From contig JAFEUB010000966.1 of NCBI GenBank assembly GCA_024529925.1, forward strand, positions 914,001-978,000: a stretch of 64,000 bases of DNA, in the 5' to 3' direction. The DNA is from Ophthalmolycus amberensis. Taxonomy: Eukaryota; Chordata; Actinopteri; Perciformes; Zoarcidae. A program made the translations under genes and the position numbers. Below, piece by piece: positions 1 to 14,400 of this stretch. The notes under the pieces were generated by a model that saw only the letters and a list, made by a program, of their open reading frames with translations, did no database searches and was not told the DNA's origin. Every line of letters starts with the position of its first letter. Position 1 is the first letter of the stretch.

Positions 1-3000
1 AATGTGACAGCCTATGAATATTCTGCCTGCATGCTTTCCTCATTATCATTCCACTCGAGCAGAGGAGGCAGTATAACCTCTGGGTACAGTATGTGTGCAT
101 CTCGTCTCCGTGCTGCAGTGCAAAAAAAAAAAAAAAAGCAGCTCGGTGTCGGGAACCCTACACAGCAGAGCTACTGTTCGTCTGTGCACCCGAGTCCAGT
201 CTATTGGCCCGCCACATGCATGCGCACGCACGCGTGAGCCATAGCGAGCGCACATACAGCTCTGGGCATAAGTCACGCTTATCGGTCAAGAAATAGCTCA
301 CTGCTCACACTTGACTCTGAGCTGATCCAGCACTTCCCACTTTGGTGACAAGTCTGCAAGTTTTGTCTCTCAGCTCATTTGTCGTGTTTGTGCTTTTCTT
401 TTTCTTCTTCGAATCACTGGAAGGTTCCACTATCTTCTGTAATTAGAACAGAGGGGGGTCTTTGTAAAGATGGCTTTGTGGTATTATTATTTTTGTCGAT
501 GATGCGCTGCTCAGTTTGGCACTTGGTCTGATGAATGCAAATGAAGCTCATGGGGGTGATGTCCAAACTCGGCCCTGTTGCTCTCCCCAGGAATTTGCTC
601 GGGATTAGCTAAGGAAATCTAGTGCACTCTTGGAGAAGTGTCTGTCTGTTGACATCAGCAGTTTGCCGTCTCCTTCCTCTGCCATAGCCATCATCAATAC
701 TGAGGAAGGAGCTGCAAACATTTAGAGACTTAGCAAAACCAGCTGTCGTCGTTAATCAATGACGCAAAGGCCGGAGATGCCAGGGATGTTTTGTTGCACA
801 CTTCTGTGTTTTGTGAAAGTGTCATCAAAAGCATGTAACGGCAAAAATAAATTCTCTCTGGAAACCCCTCTGCCAACAGTCTGTGATGTTCAGCCTTGTT
901 GGCTGCATGTTCTGATTGAACAGCTGCGACCTTTCCTTGCGCGCCGGATTCATCGGAGATCTTTGATCCCTGCCGGTCTGGTGCTTGCTTGTGGGCTTAC
1001 CTTTCGTTGCTTTCTGCCGAAGGAAGTGTTTCCGCCAACCATCCATAAAGGGCAGCCACACTGCAGAAGAAGAAGAAGAAGAAGCCATTGATGGCTGCTA
1101 TTGTAACTCCATAGACGATGGAGCCACAAAACAACTGGATTTCACATCTAAGTGGAGCGACTATTGACAGCAGCACCCTCACTCACATGCTTGATTGTCT
1201 CATCAACAAAATGGTGAAATGGGTCCATCAATGCTTTGAGCAGCACATTTGAGAAGTGTAATTGGTTTTCCAAGTTACAGTCGTGCATACGGGCCTTCTC
1301 CGTCTCTTTGATTGGGCTTTCTATCGAACTTAAAAAAGCCAGCAGAACCTGAATGAATAGGTGCTTTGATACTGTGTGACAGACTTGTAGCGTTATTGCG
1401 TCCGTCCCTTTTCCGTGCTGCAGCCTCAGCGATCGGGCAGTGATCACACGCATGGATGAGCACGAGCTTTGCAGTCATTAGTGCATCGCAAATGTTTTCT
1501 TACCTCCAGCTGAGGCGGCCCTGTGGCACCGCTGAGTGAGAGCGCCAGCCGATTTGCTGATTGACACCATCGCGCATTAATAACGTCTCATTTTCTTTCA
1601 TTCGGGGATTCTCGGCTGCATTTTGCTGCCTCCGCAGCGCGTCACTGTTTGATCAAAACAGCATGTAGAATATCACCCTCTACGCTAATTGGTGAAGATG
1701 AGGCTCGCTGGCAGTGGGTAGGAGACTGCTGGGTAATTGCTGGCTTTGGCTGGATCCAGCTGTAACGTCTGTAGTCAAAGCTCTGAGGATTGATAATTGT
1801 TTTAAGAGTAAATGAAGGTGGGGTAATGCTTATTTGTTGTCCTGCCCCAGACAGTTGCATCATAGCTGCAAACGGAAAGTGTCCATCTGTCCCTGCATTG
1901 ACTGACCACTGCTTCAATTTCCTAATTATTATCAGGACTGTTTCTGTAGTTACTACAGTAAAAGGGCAACATGTTTTGGAGTGGTCATACCCAGCAAACA
2001 CACCACCTTCAGTCACGTAACAATGCTTTTTCATATGAAGTGGTAGTTGTCAGACCGACTAAAGCTTACATGAACTGATAAATGGCAGTCATTTCAACAT
2101 GGTGTGACGTGCCTGCACGCCTCGCTTTGGAATCAATATTTTGTTTCTGAAAAGTCAAAGTTGTTTCTCACACCCGCTGCAGTTGGACATCTTGATAAGT
2201 CCAGTCCAGCTTGTTTGTGAGAGTCCGCTGTGACCGGCATGCTGAGATGACGGATTGACAAAATGCCAGCCGCTATGCACTCCTCCATTTGCTCTGTGAA
2301 TAGCCGAGCTTTAGGAGGCATGACTCCACCGGGGTAATATATGCATTAAAAGTCTTGCAAAGAAATCACACAGGATCCACTAGTGTTGGGAACAGTGGGT
2401 TGCCATAGAAATTACAAGTGCTGATGTTTCTCCTAGCAACAGTGGATTGAAAATAGACTGAATCTGTCCAGCAGGGGCCATGGCTGTAGGCTAAAATATG
2501 TATTTTCTTAATTGTCTGTTATTTAAATGTGTCTTTACGTTCTGAGTCTCTTAGATTCCAGTTCAGTGTGAGGAGTTTAGTGTCTGGATGATTATTTGTA
2601 TTTATGTACGGTTTCACTGGAGGTAAAGTTGTGGTTGTAAAACAAAAAAGAAGTAATCTGTGACACTGCATTGAGAGTTTGTATTCAGCCTTTGTGTAAG
2701 AGCTTCTCATCATGCTCTTGTCCCTCAGCTGTATCACTGCTCAGATTGGAATCATTGACATTTCTAGGCCAGCGACATGGGTCATTTGTATTTGCTGCAA
2801 AGTCACAACATCCATTTGTGAGACATCTGCCACCGCTGGCAGAAATCACCGTGATTGTTCATCCAAGGAAACAGTCACTTAAAGAGTGCATTACGTTGTA
2901 AGGTAGTGGAGGCTGCCATGTTTGAAGGCCATGAGCCTGTGTTGGTGTTCTGGTTTCGAGTTTGTCCAATCGTTCGTGTCCTTCCAAGGAACTGTGTCAA

Positions 3001-3144
3001 TTGTGGGAAAGATTTGGAAATATGGGCTTCAGTGCACAGACGCACAGTGCAGTTTTAATTGTATTCCTTAAATTACTTTGTCTCGTCGCCAGTTATTTTC
3101 TTGATAAAATGAATAAACGTTTGTACGTGTCAGAAAATTGTAAT

Positions 3145-3302
3145 TTCCCAAAATCCAAGGCCATATATTCAAATGGCGTGTTTTGCTCAACCAACAATCC
3201 AAAACCCAAAGATATTCAGCTTCAGCTTTTATCACACATGGCAGCAAATCGTATCAGGATATGATTGTTAAAAAAAACGTGTAATCGATTGTTTCAGCTC
3301 TA
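3145..3302 (+). repeat. Interspersed non-autonomous repeat, + orientation
   Basis: Contains tttcccaaaatccaaggcc, ccaacaatccaaaacccaaa, gatattcagcttcag and ends near cgattgtttcagctct, the same word order as the copy at 46 kb. This is the 3' half of the element. Confidence 0.65.
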
Positions 3303-3315
3303 AATAGATCAGGTA

Positions 3316-3500
3316 GTAGAGCTGCAACGATTGGTTGTGTGATCAATAGTTAATCAACACAACATTAATTGGCATCTAATGTGATAATTGACTGGCATTT
3401 TCAAGCAAAAATGGAAAAAGTGGGCGATTCCGGCTTCTCACAGAATTTGCTACTTTTAACATTAAAGTAATTAATATTGTTTTAAGTTTTGTACTGTTGG
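3316..3500 (-). repeat. Interspersed non-autonomous repeat, - orientation
   Basis: Starts with gtagagctgcaacgattgg and continues with attttcaagcaaaaatgg and gattccggcttctcacagaa. It is the reverse-oriented form of the same family as 3145-3302, so the two copies are head to head and only about 14 bases apart. Confidence 0.65.
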
Positions 3501-5442
3501 TTGGACTAAACGATGAAGTCATCTGGACAGCCTGCAGGACATATGCCTATTTCTGGCCCCTGCTGTTTACCAGCTGATACACCACATGCAGCTCACTGTT
3601 GTGCCTTGTTTTACAAAACCAAATCCAATGTCTGGGGATCTGTAATCACCAAAAATGCATTACCTGCTCACCCTTGTAAGGGATATTGCTTTATTGCAAC
3701 AATAATCTGTTCCATCACAGGCTGAGATTCGGTGTCCTGGTCGTTAAAACACGCTTTCTGCAGCATTGCTCTTCCTGTAAGCAAGGGAAGTGCAGTTTAT
3801 ATCTGAACTGGTGGAGTGAACAGGAGCACAGGGTACAGTTTCTGCCTCTATTTAAACCTGGGTCAAGTCATTTAGTTCCTCTTGGAAAAGAGTATTTAAC
3901 TTGGCGAGCTAAATAATCTGAGCTTGTTCTGCCACAGTTAATGAGCGCTGTTGGGGACACACACTATCTAATGATACCTGCCATCAGAGCCCTATGCTAA
4001 TGACATGCGGAGTGTGGATAAAGCACTGTGGGGCCTGGATTCTGACTAAGTAATGCATATATTACACTGCTGGGTCTCACTGGGGATAACTGTGCGCAGG
4101 TGTGTCAAAATCTCAACGTGTTTCATGCAATTAACTTGTTTTATACTGACAAGTTGAATATATATATAGTTGCTCTTTGGAAGTACGAGGGACTTTTCAA
4201 AAAACTCGTTGACACAATTGGATGTAATGAAACTGCTGCTGCAGGACATTTGAAGTTGGTTATGTACCAGCAAGTGCTTTGCTCTTTTAATTATCTGTAA
4301 AGAGGGGGGGGGGGGGGGTGATGGCAGGCAGTATGAATTCATCCCATCAACCGCTGAACAGAACAGTTGAGGGCTCAACCAGCCTCGCAGCCGCTGATGG
4401 GGGAGTTTCACACTGTCAGCCCGCGGTCACGATCGGCTGGGGAACAGCTCCTGCTCGTCCTCGCCTGGATGACCGCACTTGACAGGCATCATCCTCTCTG
4501 ATCTCAGATCAGAGCTCGTAGCAGCTTCCCAGTGGCTGGCAGGCACTTAGTTACTCAGCCGGAGTGGAGAACATTTCTCTGGCACCAAATTGACCCTCTT
4601 TTCCCATAATCCACCTCCTGTTTTCATTCCTACTGAGTGGCAAAGCAGCAGCCTGTGATTTGCTCGTTCTGTCAAATGTCCTACATGAGGACCTTGACTT
4701 TAGAGATGTCCTTTTCTTAAGTCATGGACAAACGGCTTTGCTTTTCAGGACTGTAAACTATATTAATTGCTACAATTAGTTCATTAGTTTCTAGGTTTGC
4801 CTGCAGAATTCTTGTATTGACTGAACAAAGAATTGTAAATATATTTTCTACTTCTGGGCCAGTCTATCCCTCAACTGATGGCTAACTTGTAATCGATGTT
4901 TCTTGACTGATGATTCCCCCTCTCCAGCAGAAATAAACACACCACCATGTTTTTTTTCCCAGAGTAAGCACTCTGCTCTCACTTTTAATAAAATAAAGTC
5001 ACCTAAATGCCACTTTCTTTTAGGCACAGAGTTTGATAAAGTACCCTGCTCCTGGTTCAATTTCTAAAAGTGTGTAGGGCCGGTGTTCCAGGGCATGTCA
5101 TTACAAAAGTTGCAAACAAAATTAAGCTGCAACCCTCATTAGAAAATGTCATGAATCAGTTCCCAGTGTGTTACAGATCGAAATATCTCCCGTATCACTC
5201 CATTTAATTGCCAAGCTTGGATGTTTCACCTTAGCTTGCATATATGCATTGCTCTCACTATTAATTCTTCATAGTAGCACCACTTTTTCTAAAATAATTG
5301 TAGGATTACCCAGCCATGCCTCAGCCCAGAGTCATTTTTAGTGGCGCTTGCATGGTAATAACCACTAACGATATGCGATTGCTTCGGAGTGAATGTATTC
5401 TTGAAAGCGGCTAACGGGAAAGCTGCTCTGTTTGTTTTCCAG

Positions 5443-8400
5443 ATTACCCAGGAGCAGTTCATCCTCGCGTCCCAATCCTTGCATCTCCAGCGACCGGGCT
5501 GTGACGCCGTGTACCCAGTGGGTCTGTACGGCTGGAGGAAAAGATGCCTCTACTTCTTCCTGCTGCTGCTCTTGGTCACCATGATAGTTAACGTGGCCCT
5601 CACCGTCTGGATCATAAAGGTCATGAACTTCTCAGTGGTGGGTACAGCGCGTATGCAACGTATTCATGAGTGAATGGGCTTCATAGCTGCTGTTTGTTGT
5701 GATACTACAGCTGTTCAAGCTGTACCCAGTTTATGAAAGACGTTACACTTGCTGTTCTGAACAACTAGTCTTTACTGGAAAAATCTCCACGGTAGGGCTG
5801 CAATTAATGACTATTTGCATTATCACTTAATTTCTCTGTTATTTATGAATTAATTGATCAACGGTTCGGTCTTTAAAATTGTCCAAAGTACTGAAAATAC
5901 TCATCCAAACTTCTAGAGCCGCCCATTTGCTCGTTTAGTTTCACCAGCCTTCTAAAACCCAAAGAAATAATATTTGCAATTTGATTAAAAAAAAAGAAAA
6001 GCAGAAAATTCTTACTTTTGACAAGCTGGAGCTTGTAACTGGCATTTTTGCTCGATAAATAAAAATTAACTAGTCCACTGGAACAAAAGAGATGTTTTGT
6101 TTCAATGTCATTTTTGGGGGAATTCATACAAGAGTTATTGGGTTGTAAGCATGAATAGCAGTAGCTTGCGTAGCTGGACAAAGAACAGTACACACACTGC
6201 AGAAGCCCAAACAGAAAACCCAGAGAGAATTATATTTAACGCATTTAACCACCAATGATGTTTCCATCATTTAAAAAAAGAATTTAAAAAGCATTTAGTC
6301 TCAATACTGGGCTATGTGAAAATATAATGACAATATCAATCTACTACTTTGCATGGTTTACGGTCTCGAGGTTAATGAAAAGCTTGTCAACTAACAATAA
6401 TTAATTCATAATTTTACTGTATGTTGATCCAGTATACGCTTTTCCTTTTTATTTCTCTATTTTGACCTTAATCCAAAGCCTAATTTATTCACGTAGACCC
6501 ATTTGAAATGTGTTACAGGCACCGTATCTCCCGATGTGTGCTTTGTCCCATGTTGATTTGATAAAGAATTAGAAAAGACTTTGCAGCAAAGACCGGCTGA
6601 CACAGAATGTGTAAACCTCAAACGAAAACCAAACGGGCAGATGCTGCGAGCTCCTGTGACATTTCCAGGGACAATGCAAAAACAATTTAGCATTTCTTCA
6701 AGATACTAGCGGTGGCAGCATCCTCCCTTTGTGACCGATGCGTCCCCACAGACTACTGCCATGACTCCCCTACTCCTTCGCCTCCCATCCATCTGTGTCA
6801 TGAGTAAAAGACCTTATCGGTGCTGTTGGTGTCGTTCCAGAAAATGTACTTCGCTGCTCCCCATCTCTCAGGACTCGGGCAGCTCAATAAGAAAAGAGGT
6901 GCCACTACACCCCGTCCTGTTGGGGTGATAGGTCATACTTGTATGTCCTGGAATCTGAGCATCGTTTCCTAGTTTTAAAGTCGTTACGATTGTAACACTG
7001 TTCTGAAAAAGCTGCTTGACAACACCAAATGTCACCATCTCACCTTTTTTTGGCGAGGGGCGTGTATGATCACCCAGCTGGAGACATCTCGCACAAAACC
7101 GTCTGTCCAAAGGCGACGGTGTTAACGACGAAGTTTCTCCCAAAGCTTAACAGTTAGCTACGAGATCTTTCATCTTGTAGCTAAATGCTATTCTTGTGAA
7201 GGAGATGGTTGATAAATTGTTGCGTTCACGGCGTGTAGTTTAAACCGCAATTCCGAGCAGCCGAGTGGGGGGAAAAAATGTTCATGCCGATATCTGACAC
7301 TTGGTGAAAATGACTTCAGCCATGTGAACAAAGTGTTGGCAGAGTGGCCACTAATGCACCAGCGCTGGCATTTACTTCAAAATGAAATCCAATATTAACA
7401 CTAATGCCCAGTAGTCTCCAGGGTTATTTACTTTGACTTTAGAGAGCCCACTAAAGACATTACACAACTGCTGTTGCAGACTCAGTAGTACCCCTCATAT
7501 CGTGTAAACGGATCTTTTATGTTTAAAAGTGTTTTAAATCACACGCTTTTTTGTGAGATTCCTGAAATATAGTCTGTGGTTACCACAAGCTTAAGAGACC
7601 TAAACATTGTTCAACACCATAAATCACGTCGGTAGCTACCTCTCTTATGAATGAATGACTTATGAGTGACTTAAAACACTAACAAATGGCTAAATGAGAC
7701 TATAAAACGTCATCATGCTGACTATTCTCCCTTTACAGCCTTGTTGTGTACACTCACGTGACCTTAGTGTAGTTAATTTATTCCCTAATTTTAGCTTTTT
7801 ACTTGTGGCGGTTGCATTTATGCTTAAAAAAAAATCATAAAAGGGGTTTACTTTATTTTCTGCAATATTTCGAATTCAATGAAAAAATGCCATTGGCTTT
7901 TTGGTGAGGAAACCAATAATGCTCCACGCTGTACAAATTCCCAAATTTGTTATGTCCTCCAAAAGGTGCGGAAATGTGTTCCGAGGACTTTGAGATGTCG
8001 TGCAAAAGACAAAAATAATTAACAGTAAGCACATTAATAAACATGAAATGCCTTTTTATGTGCTCAAAATGCCGACTTCACTGCTAATTCCTGCTCAAAA
8101 CCCAAACGCGCTCCATCCATTACCAGTTATTGTATTTGTGGACAGAAAACATTTCACAAGTGCCCCTGGATGTGCGACTCATTCGTTTCTGACTTCACTT
8201 AGTCAAGTCACATGGTCTGTTAAGTTTTGACTGGAATAAGTGTTAAGTATTTGCACCATCTTTGACACCTCGCCTCCTCTGCACTGCATCAAAACGTAGC
8301 ATACAGAAGCCTTGTAAAGCTCAGATGTGACGAGGCAGGTCCACGTCATTCACAAAACATCCTCTGTCTGCTTGTTGAGGACACCGGGTGACTTCATTTA

Positions 8401-11400
8401 ATTTCACTGATGCTGAGGAACTCGTCCTCAGGCCTTCGGCACGTCCCGACCGGACTGTTGTAACGCCCTCCCGTTTGTCCCGCCGCCCTCCTACTCGTCT
8501 GGCTGACTGCAGCGTGTGCTGAACTCGGCACACCCACCACATCGCCTCCACTTCAGCACAGGAGGGACTTTAACGTCTGGCTGCTGACATAGAGTACAAA
8601 TAACTCCACTCTCCCCACCCACCTCCTCTGCTCTTCTGACTTTGTCCTCCCGTCTGTCCCCAACCCTGGCTCTCGACCATGTATGATGGAGTTTCTCTTC
8701 ACTCTACTCCGCCTCTATAATTTACGATCTCAATCCATTTGTGCAGCTAGCACGATGGACTCTTTCAACGCATCCCACAGTGCCCATCTGTTCACTCGGA
8801 TCCAAACAAAGCTGCTGTCAAACTTTACTTTGCTCATTGTGGTGTGGCAAGGTATAGCTTTGTCAACTACTATCTATCTACAATAGGGGGGGGGGGGGGG
8901 GGCGAAATGATTCCTGTAAGAATGAAGATTTTTAAGATTCTAAATCAAATCACAACGTTCAGAAATGTATTTTAAAAAATGTTTTTCTACAAAAGAACCT
9001 AGATATTGCTACTGAACTACTCTAAACCCTGTTATCTACCCATACATACATACATACATGCATACGGAAATATTTATTCATTTATTTATTTCACGAGCAC
9101 TATAAAAGCAGTGAGCGTACATACAAAGTGGCTAAATGAAAAATGCAACGATTTGATCCAACATGTAGCTAACAGGGCCGATGCTAACCTGATCAGGCAG
9201 ACATGATCAATCCATGTTAAATACAGTCTTCTCGCCAATGTCATTATAAAACTCTGTTTCCACAATCGGCTAACGTAACTCTGCATGAGCACGAATCGGA
9301 TTCTTTTGTCATTTCCGTGAATATTCTCAACATTCCCTGCCACATTAGCCGGGTTCTCCTCACTCAGCCTCCCACTGCATGCAGCCTGTCACCCCGACGC
9401 CGCCGAGTGTCTGTGGCGGTGTCACCTCGGTGTCATGGCCTACTTCTTGCCTGTCACTCAACGCTGCTGCCTGTCTACCAGCCCCGTCTGGCGCGCTGCC
9501 GCTACTGCTCTTCCTAATGCAGTTCGGCAGCGGCGGGATTCAGTGCGTTATGCATTTGAGAAGCTGTAACCCTTTAAAAAAAAAAAAATTTAGGAAAATT
9601 ATCACAACACTGACGATCATGTTGCAGGATGGAATGGGAAACCTTCAGTTGAAGCAGGATGGGATCCGCCTGGAGGGAATCTCTGAGTTTCTCCTGCCTC
9701 TCTACGTCAACGAGATCCAGTCCAGGAGGGTAAGTTGCCTCCTTTGCACTTCAACAACTGAAACTTGCCTGTAGGTTAATACTTTGCTGCACTGACAAAC
9801 AAGGATTAACTACCATCGGCTGAAAGGCATGTGAAAATCTCTCGCATGGAAAGATCTCTCCAAAGCTGCAGACAAGGTATTGATCTCACAATGTTGAAGT
9901 TATGATCAATTCATTTGCAACAAAGGGAAGCTTCCCTCGGAGCTCTGACTTGACGATACTTTGATGTTGCCTTATATTTGTGCTTGGATAGGAGAGATTA
10001 CACTTTCTCTCTCTGTCCTGTGCTCCTCTCCTCCTCCTCCTCCTCCTCTCCTCATTTCCTGTCATCCTCCAACAGTGCACGATCAGGGCCTCCCATCAGC
10101 AGGAGATGGGTAATAGGCTGCCTCTCAGCTCCTCTCAGGCCACATACAAACCTACAGGAGATTACAGACGATTACAGAGGGACCAGAGTCCCCCCCCGCT
10201 GGATTTCCAATCAAACCCACACGATAAATTCCCCTCTTCCACTTCCTCCCTCCCTCTCCTCCTCTTTGATGTTCAGTAGATTAACCAACACGGCTCCAGT
10301 GCAAAGTTGATCCAAATGTTCTTCTCCCACACGAATCACAGACGCTCAGTTGGATCATCCTCTTCTTCAGTGATTAGGCATGCTGCAGAAAGCAATTTCA
10401 ACCACTGGAAGCTGGGGTTCCGTGTAAATTTGATTTTTGAGGGATGTCAATGGAGGAAGTGACTCGATAGTCGGTACAATTTGCCACAGCAGATTGAGAA
10501 ACGACTTGAAATTGCCCCCTCGTGCTCTTTGATCTTGTAGTTGGAGCTAAATGTTGATTTTTAAACACAACAGTCATGTGCTTAGCAATAGCAAACACCT
10601 CAAGGCCAAAGCCAATATTTCATTCTCCGGTGCAATACCAGCTGCAGACATTTTTACTGTCTTGTTTTACAGACGGGCTGTGCAGTGGCCCCCTTATCTA
10701 CCGGCGCCAGAGATATTTGCGGGACAGAAATCTCTGTGGGTCACTCGATATTTCTTACCTGAGAAAATATGTCAAGCACTGCGAGAGCGGGGATTATGGT
10801 TATCCAATGAGTTTACACCACAGTGCACAGTGCTGTTGTCCAGTCAGATAACCACCTCTGATCAATAAGTCATTACCACGAACGGCAGTGAACCCCAGAA
10901 GTTAAATATAGTATTTTATTAGTATTTTTTTTTATGTGTTCACGGAGTCCAAGCTGCTGTCAAGGCTGAACTCAAAGTAGCTTTAGTTTGACTTCTCCTG
11001 GATCAATCAGTGCTTTGAATCTTCTGCAGTGACTGAAGCCATAATCTGTGAATACCAAGTGGAAATAACTCCCTCAGTGTTGTTGGCAGGAACTTTGATA
11101 GCTGGCAGCAAATAACAGGCGAAGCATCCAACGCTTTACGTTGGATGCAATCCCTGCCAAGTAAAAACAAAACAAAGAAATGCATTCAGTACAGCAAATG
11201 TGTTTTTGGGAGCTGTGCAAACACTTTTCTAAGCCATTCGCAGTCATATTGTGGATTACAGATCGTTTTTTGCATTTTGCACCCAACCCTGCGGTTCCCC
11301 TCAACTCTACTTTAGCATCATGCAGCTAATCGTTTAAGTTTTACAGCACATTACTTTACTGCTTTGATTCACGGTCACCGTCTTCTTCAGCGTAGTTGGC

Positions 11401-14400
11401 AACACCAGCAAATAAACTCTACAGAATGTATGCTGCATGCCGAGCACTGAACAGCAAGACGGACAAAGTTCGACTCGCCGGTGAACATAATTGAGCATTT
11501 AGCAGCTAAAGAGCCATCTCATTCCCTTGGGAGTTGGAGGAAACTGAAACAGACTTAAAATGAAAGTAAATATTGGTCTGCACCAAGTGGTTAAAAAGTC
11601 AAGAACTAAAATGAATGAAATACAATCTGTCACCCAGCCATGCCATTATACAGACTGTATACCGGGTTATATAATGTGTCTCACTCTGTACCTTTCACAT
11701 TGTGGTGGCAAAGTGCAGACTCCAGAACAAAATGCAGTATTAGTGTGCATATTAGTGTTGATGCTTCACTTCGCCTGCCTGCTGTGCTCTGCAGTGTATG
11801 AACCCAGGCGGTCAGAACAATGCGACTCTGGCAGGTGAAAAGACTTGAAAATTCGAGCCCCATTGTTGCTTTCACATCTGACATTGTGGACCTTGCGGGC
11901 CACTCCTGCTTGAAGTGTAACTTGGCCTACAGACACTCAAAAGTATGATTGTTTTAATATGTGTGAATATGGCTAGGGTCGAATAGTTTTTTCTTTTTTG
12001 CTGAGGAAGGCGCCTGAGTGTGAAATGATCAGACATTATGAAGTGGCAGCCATGATGAGCTCTTTGAATTCTGTAAATGCTGAAGAAATGTGCTTCAATG
12101 GTTTCTTTCTTATCGTTTTTACCAAAGGGAACACTGGATCCTCCTTTACCAAAAGAAAGGAGATAATGACATCCCACAATTCCTCGCGCCGGCCGCATTT
12201 AAATCGCCTCACTATTCTGCCGTCGCTGTTTGATTGTGCTCCATGGATATGTTGAAAACATCTTTCTTTGGAGATGTGATTCTGTTTGCGACAGGAATCT
12301 TTTCTTTTTTTCATTTATCCTCACGAATTTTCCGTCACATCTTTCTTGGCCTTGTGAAGTTTTCCTTTGAGGTCAAGGAAAAGAGGTTGGAAAAAGACAG
12401 GTCGTCATTTTTTTTGACTATTCGATCACAACCTATGTTGGCCTCTTTTTGCAGCCGCTTTCAGTCCGCTGAGTTGTCTGTCGAGTCTTGACAGGCGGAT
12501 GGATGAATGGACTATTTTGTAGATTCTGTTCTCCCTCCCCCTGGGGAAAACACGTGTGAAAGCCACAAAACTACTTTGATTCCAAGCAGATGAAATCAGT
12601 TCGACGCTTGAACTTTCACAACAAAGTGGCTGTAATTTCATACTTTTTCAAATCTGCCACACTCGCTCGATGAACATTGCGTTCATGATTTCCAGTGTTT
12701 GTGGAGCTAATTGTTTGAGCCGACATCTCTTTCCTTTCACGTCCGTCACACAAACTTCAAACATGGATGAGGTAATACCTGGTCGAAGACAAATGTGTCG
12801 TCTGTGAGCCTGAAGTGTGGCTGTTGCAGCCACTGGCAGGACACGTTGGTTTCTGTCGGTGCCGGGGAAATGGCCGTTTATTGACATTCTAGAAAATATA
12901 TATTTTTCTCTTTTGTGTCCGACAGGATATGTTACAACAAGCTGGCTGCTGATGCAATAGTCCGTTTCTCTTACTTTTGGAAGCTTTCCATCTTTTGAAA
13001 GTTTAATGGAAGATAAATTATTCAGGATAATTATTATTTTTTTGCAAAATTCCCATTTTATCTTGGTGAGCTAATGCATTTTTAATTTCAGGTAGATTTT
13101 CTGCAGACACCTGAAGGGAATACACAAAGGAAACAAGTCCTGGGATTTGACTTAGAATAGCTCCTGTTGTATGCACGCATCAGCATAATAATGTCTGCTG
13201 CTACTTGAGGACTACAGAGGTCAAGTTAGCAGAGAGGCCAGTCCACTTATATTCATTTACAAAACACTAAAAACAACATATCTATTCCAGTGAATTTCAA
13301 TCACGGTTGTAAGAACTGCAGGAGCAGGTTTCAGTGACTAGTTCCTCCTCTCTCCTTGAATGTGTTTCGAGAAACAAACCCAGCTGCTGTAGTGTGTTAG
13401 CCTGCAGCCTGTTTGGCTTTTGATTTGATTGCACGCGGTTAAAGGCCATGCAGACAGCAGGTGGACATGAATGGAGGCAGAAGGCCAGCAAAGTACAGAA
13501 GATCCAACTTCTCCACAAGTCTCCAGAATTCTCCCAGAATTTCTGACCCTGTCCGGCAAGGGCTTCTTGTAGCGTTGTTGATTTTCACCTCATTCGTGAT
13601 GGTTCTGTCGAGGTCAAATTTGACAGCTGTCTAACAATTGTTTTATTTAAACCGAAATGTATAAAGCCTTTACAATTTGAAACTTTAAAATTGCATCTTT
13701 GCCTTGAATTAGACACTCGGCCTCCGTCTGAGAAACGATGTTGTTTGAGGCAACACAGTGCCCAGATGCAGTTAATCAAATCTCTGCTGTTCAGACTGTT
13801 GGCTCTCCTTATTGTCTCCGGAGACCCTGACTGATCTATAAATAGCATCAGATGCAGGTATATCTTTCATTGGAGTGAAACTTCTCCCTCACAGAGTCTC
13901 CCCTTCTTGCATTGGCGATGCATGATTGTAAGCAGTCTGCAGATGAGGGCTAAAGACATCCACATGTTTAACGGTCTGTTTAAAATCAAAGCTTTTTTGC
14001 AGCAGTGCCCCAGAGACCTGAACATCCAAGCTTGCTACAGCATTACATTGAAATACAAGTATCCCAGAAAACATGTTCCAAACCAGCCTGTGACCTGCAT
14101 AGAAAGAGCCCGCCTGCAATATTTGATATTTGGATGGGAAAATGAAGACTTAATTCATTATATGTATTTGTTCAGCTCAGTATGCAAATTAGCCTCTAGC
14201 ACAATCAAAAATAATTAAAATTCAAATATATTTATGCAAATATTTGGTTAGGATTACGTTTAAATCCTGAGCAGAGCTCTTTATCTGTGCTTTAAAAGTC
14301 TGCGCTTTATCGCTCACAGGAAGGTAGCACCATCATGCGAGGTTGCTTTTTAGGCCAGTTCATCGAAGCAGTGTGCCAGGCTGCTGCTGTTCATTGTGTG

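Larger units (their letters stand above)
1..5442. other. Non-coding DNA upstream of sgcz exon 2
   Basis: No coding exon can be supported here. The short open frames lack splice-site context or resemblance to known proteins. The stretch is probably intron 1 of sgcz, because the first exon present at 5443 corresponds to exon 2 of the family and the family is known for long first introns. It contains an A-run near 122-136, a GAA-type run near 1068-1084, a G-run near 4303-4318 and two interspersed repeat copies (listed separately). I looked for a coding exon resembling the short N-terminal exon of zeta-sarcoglycan and did not find one. Confidence 0.6.

Noticed and set aside
759..1091. Open frame of about 110 codons in the sgcz upstream region
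   Set aside because: Composition is unremarkable, it overlaps a GAA microsatellite, and it has no splice context or family resemblance.
5389..5442. ATG at 5389 as the start of the sarcoglycan (MNVFLKAANGK...)
   Set aside because: The sequence before 5443 is a classical pyrimidine tract and AG acceptor (tttgttttccag), and family members have an upstream first exon.
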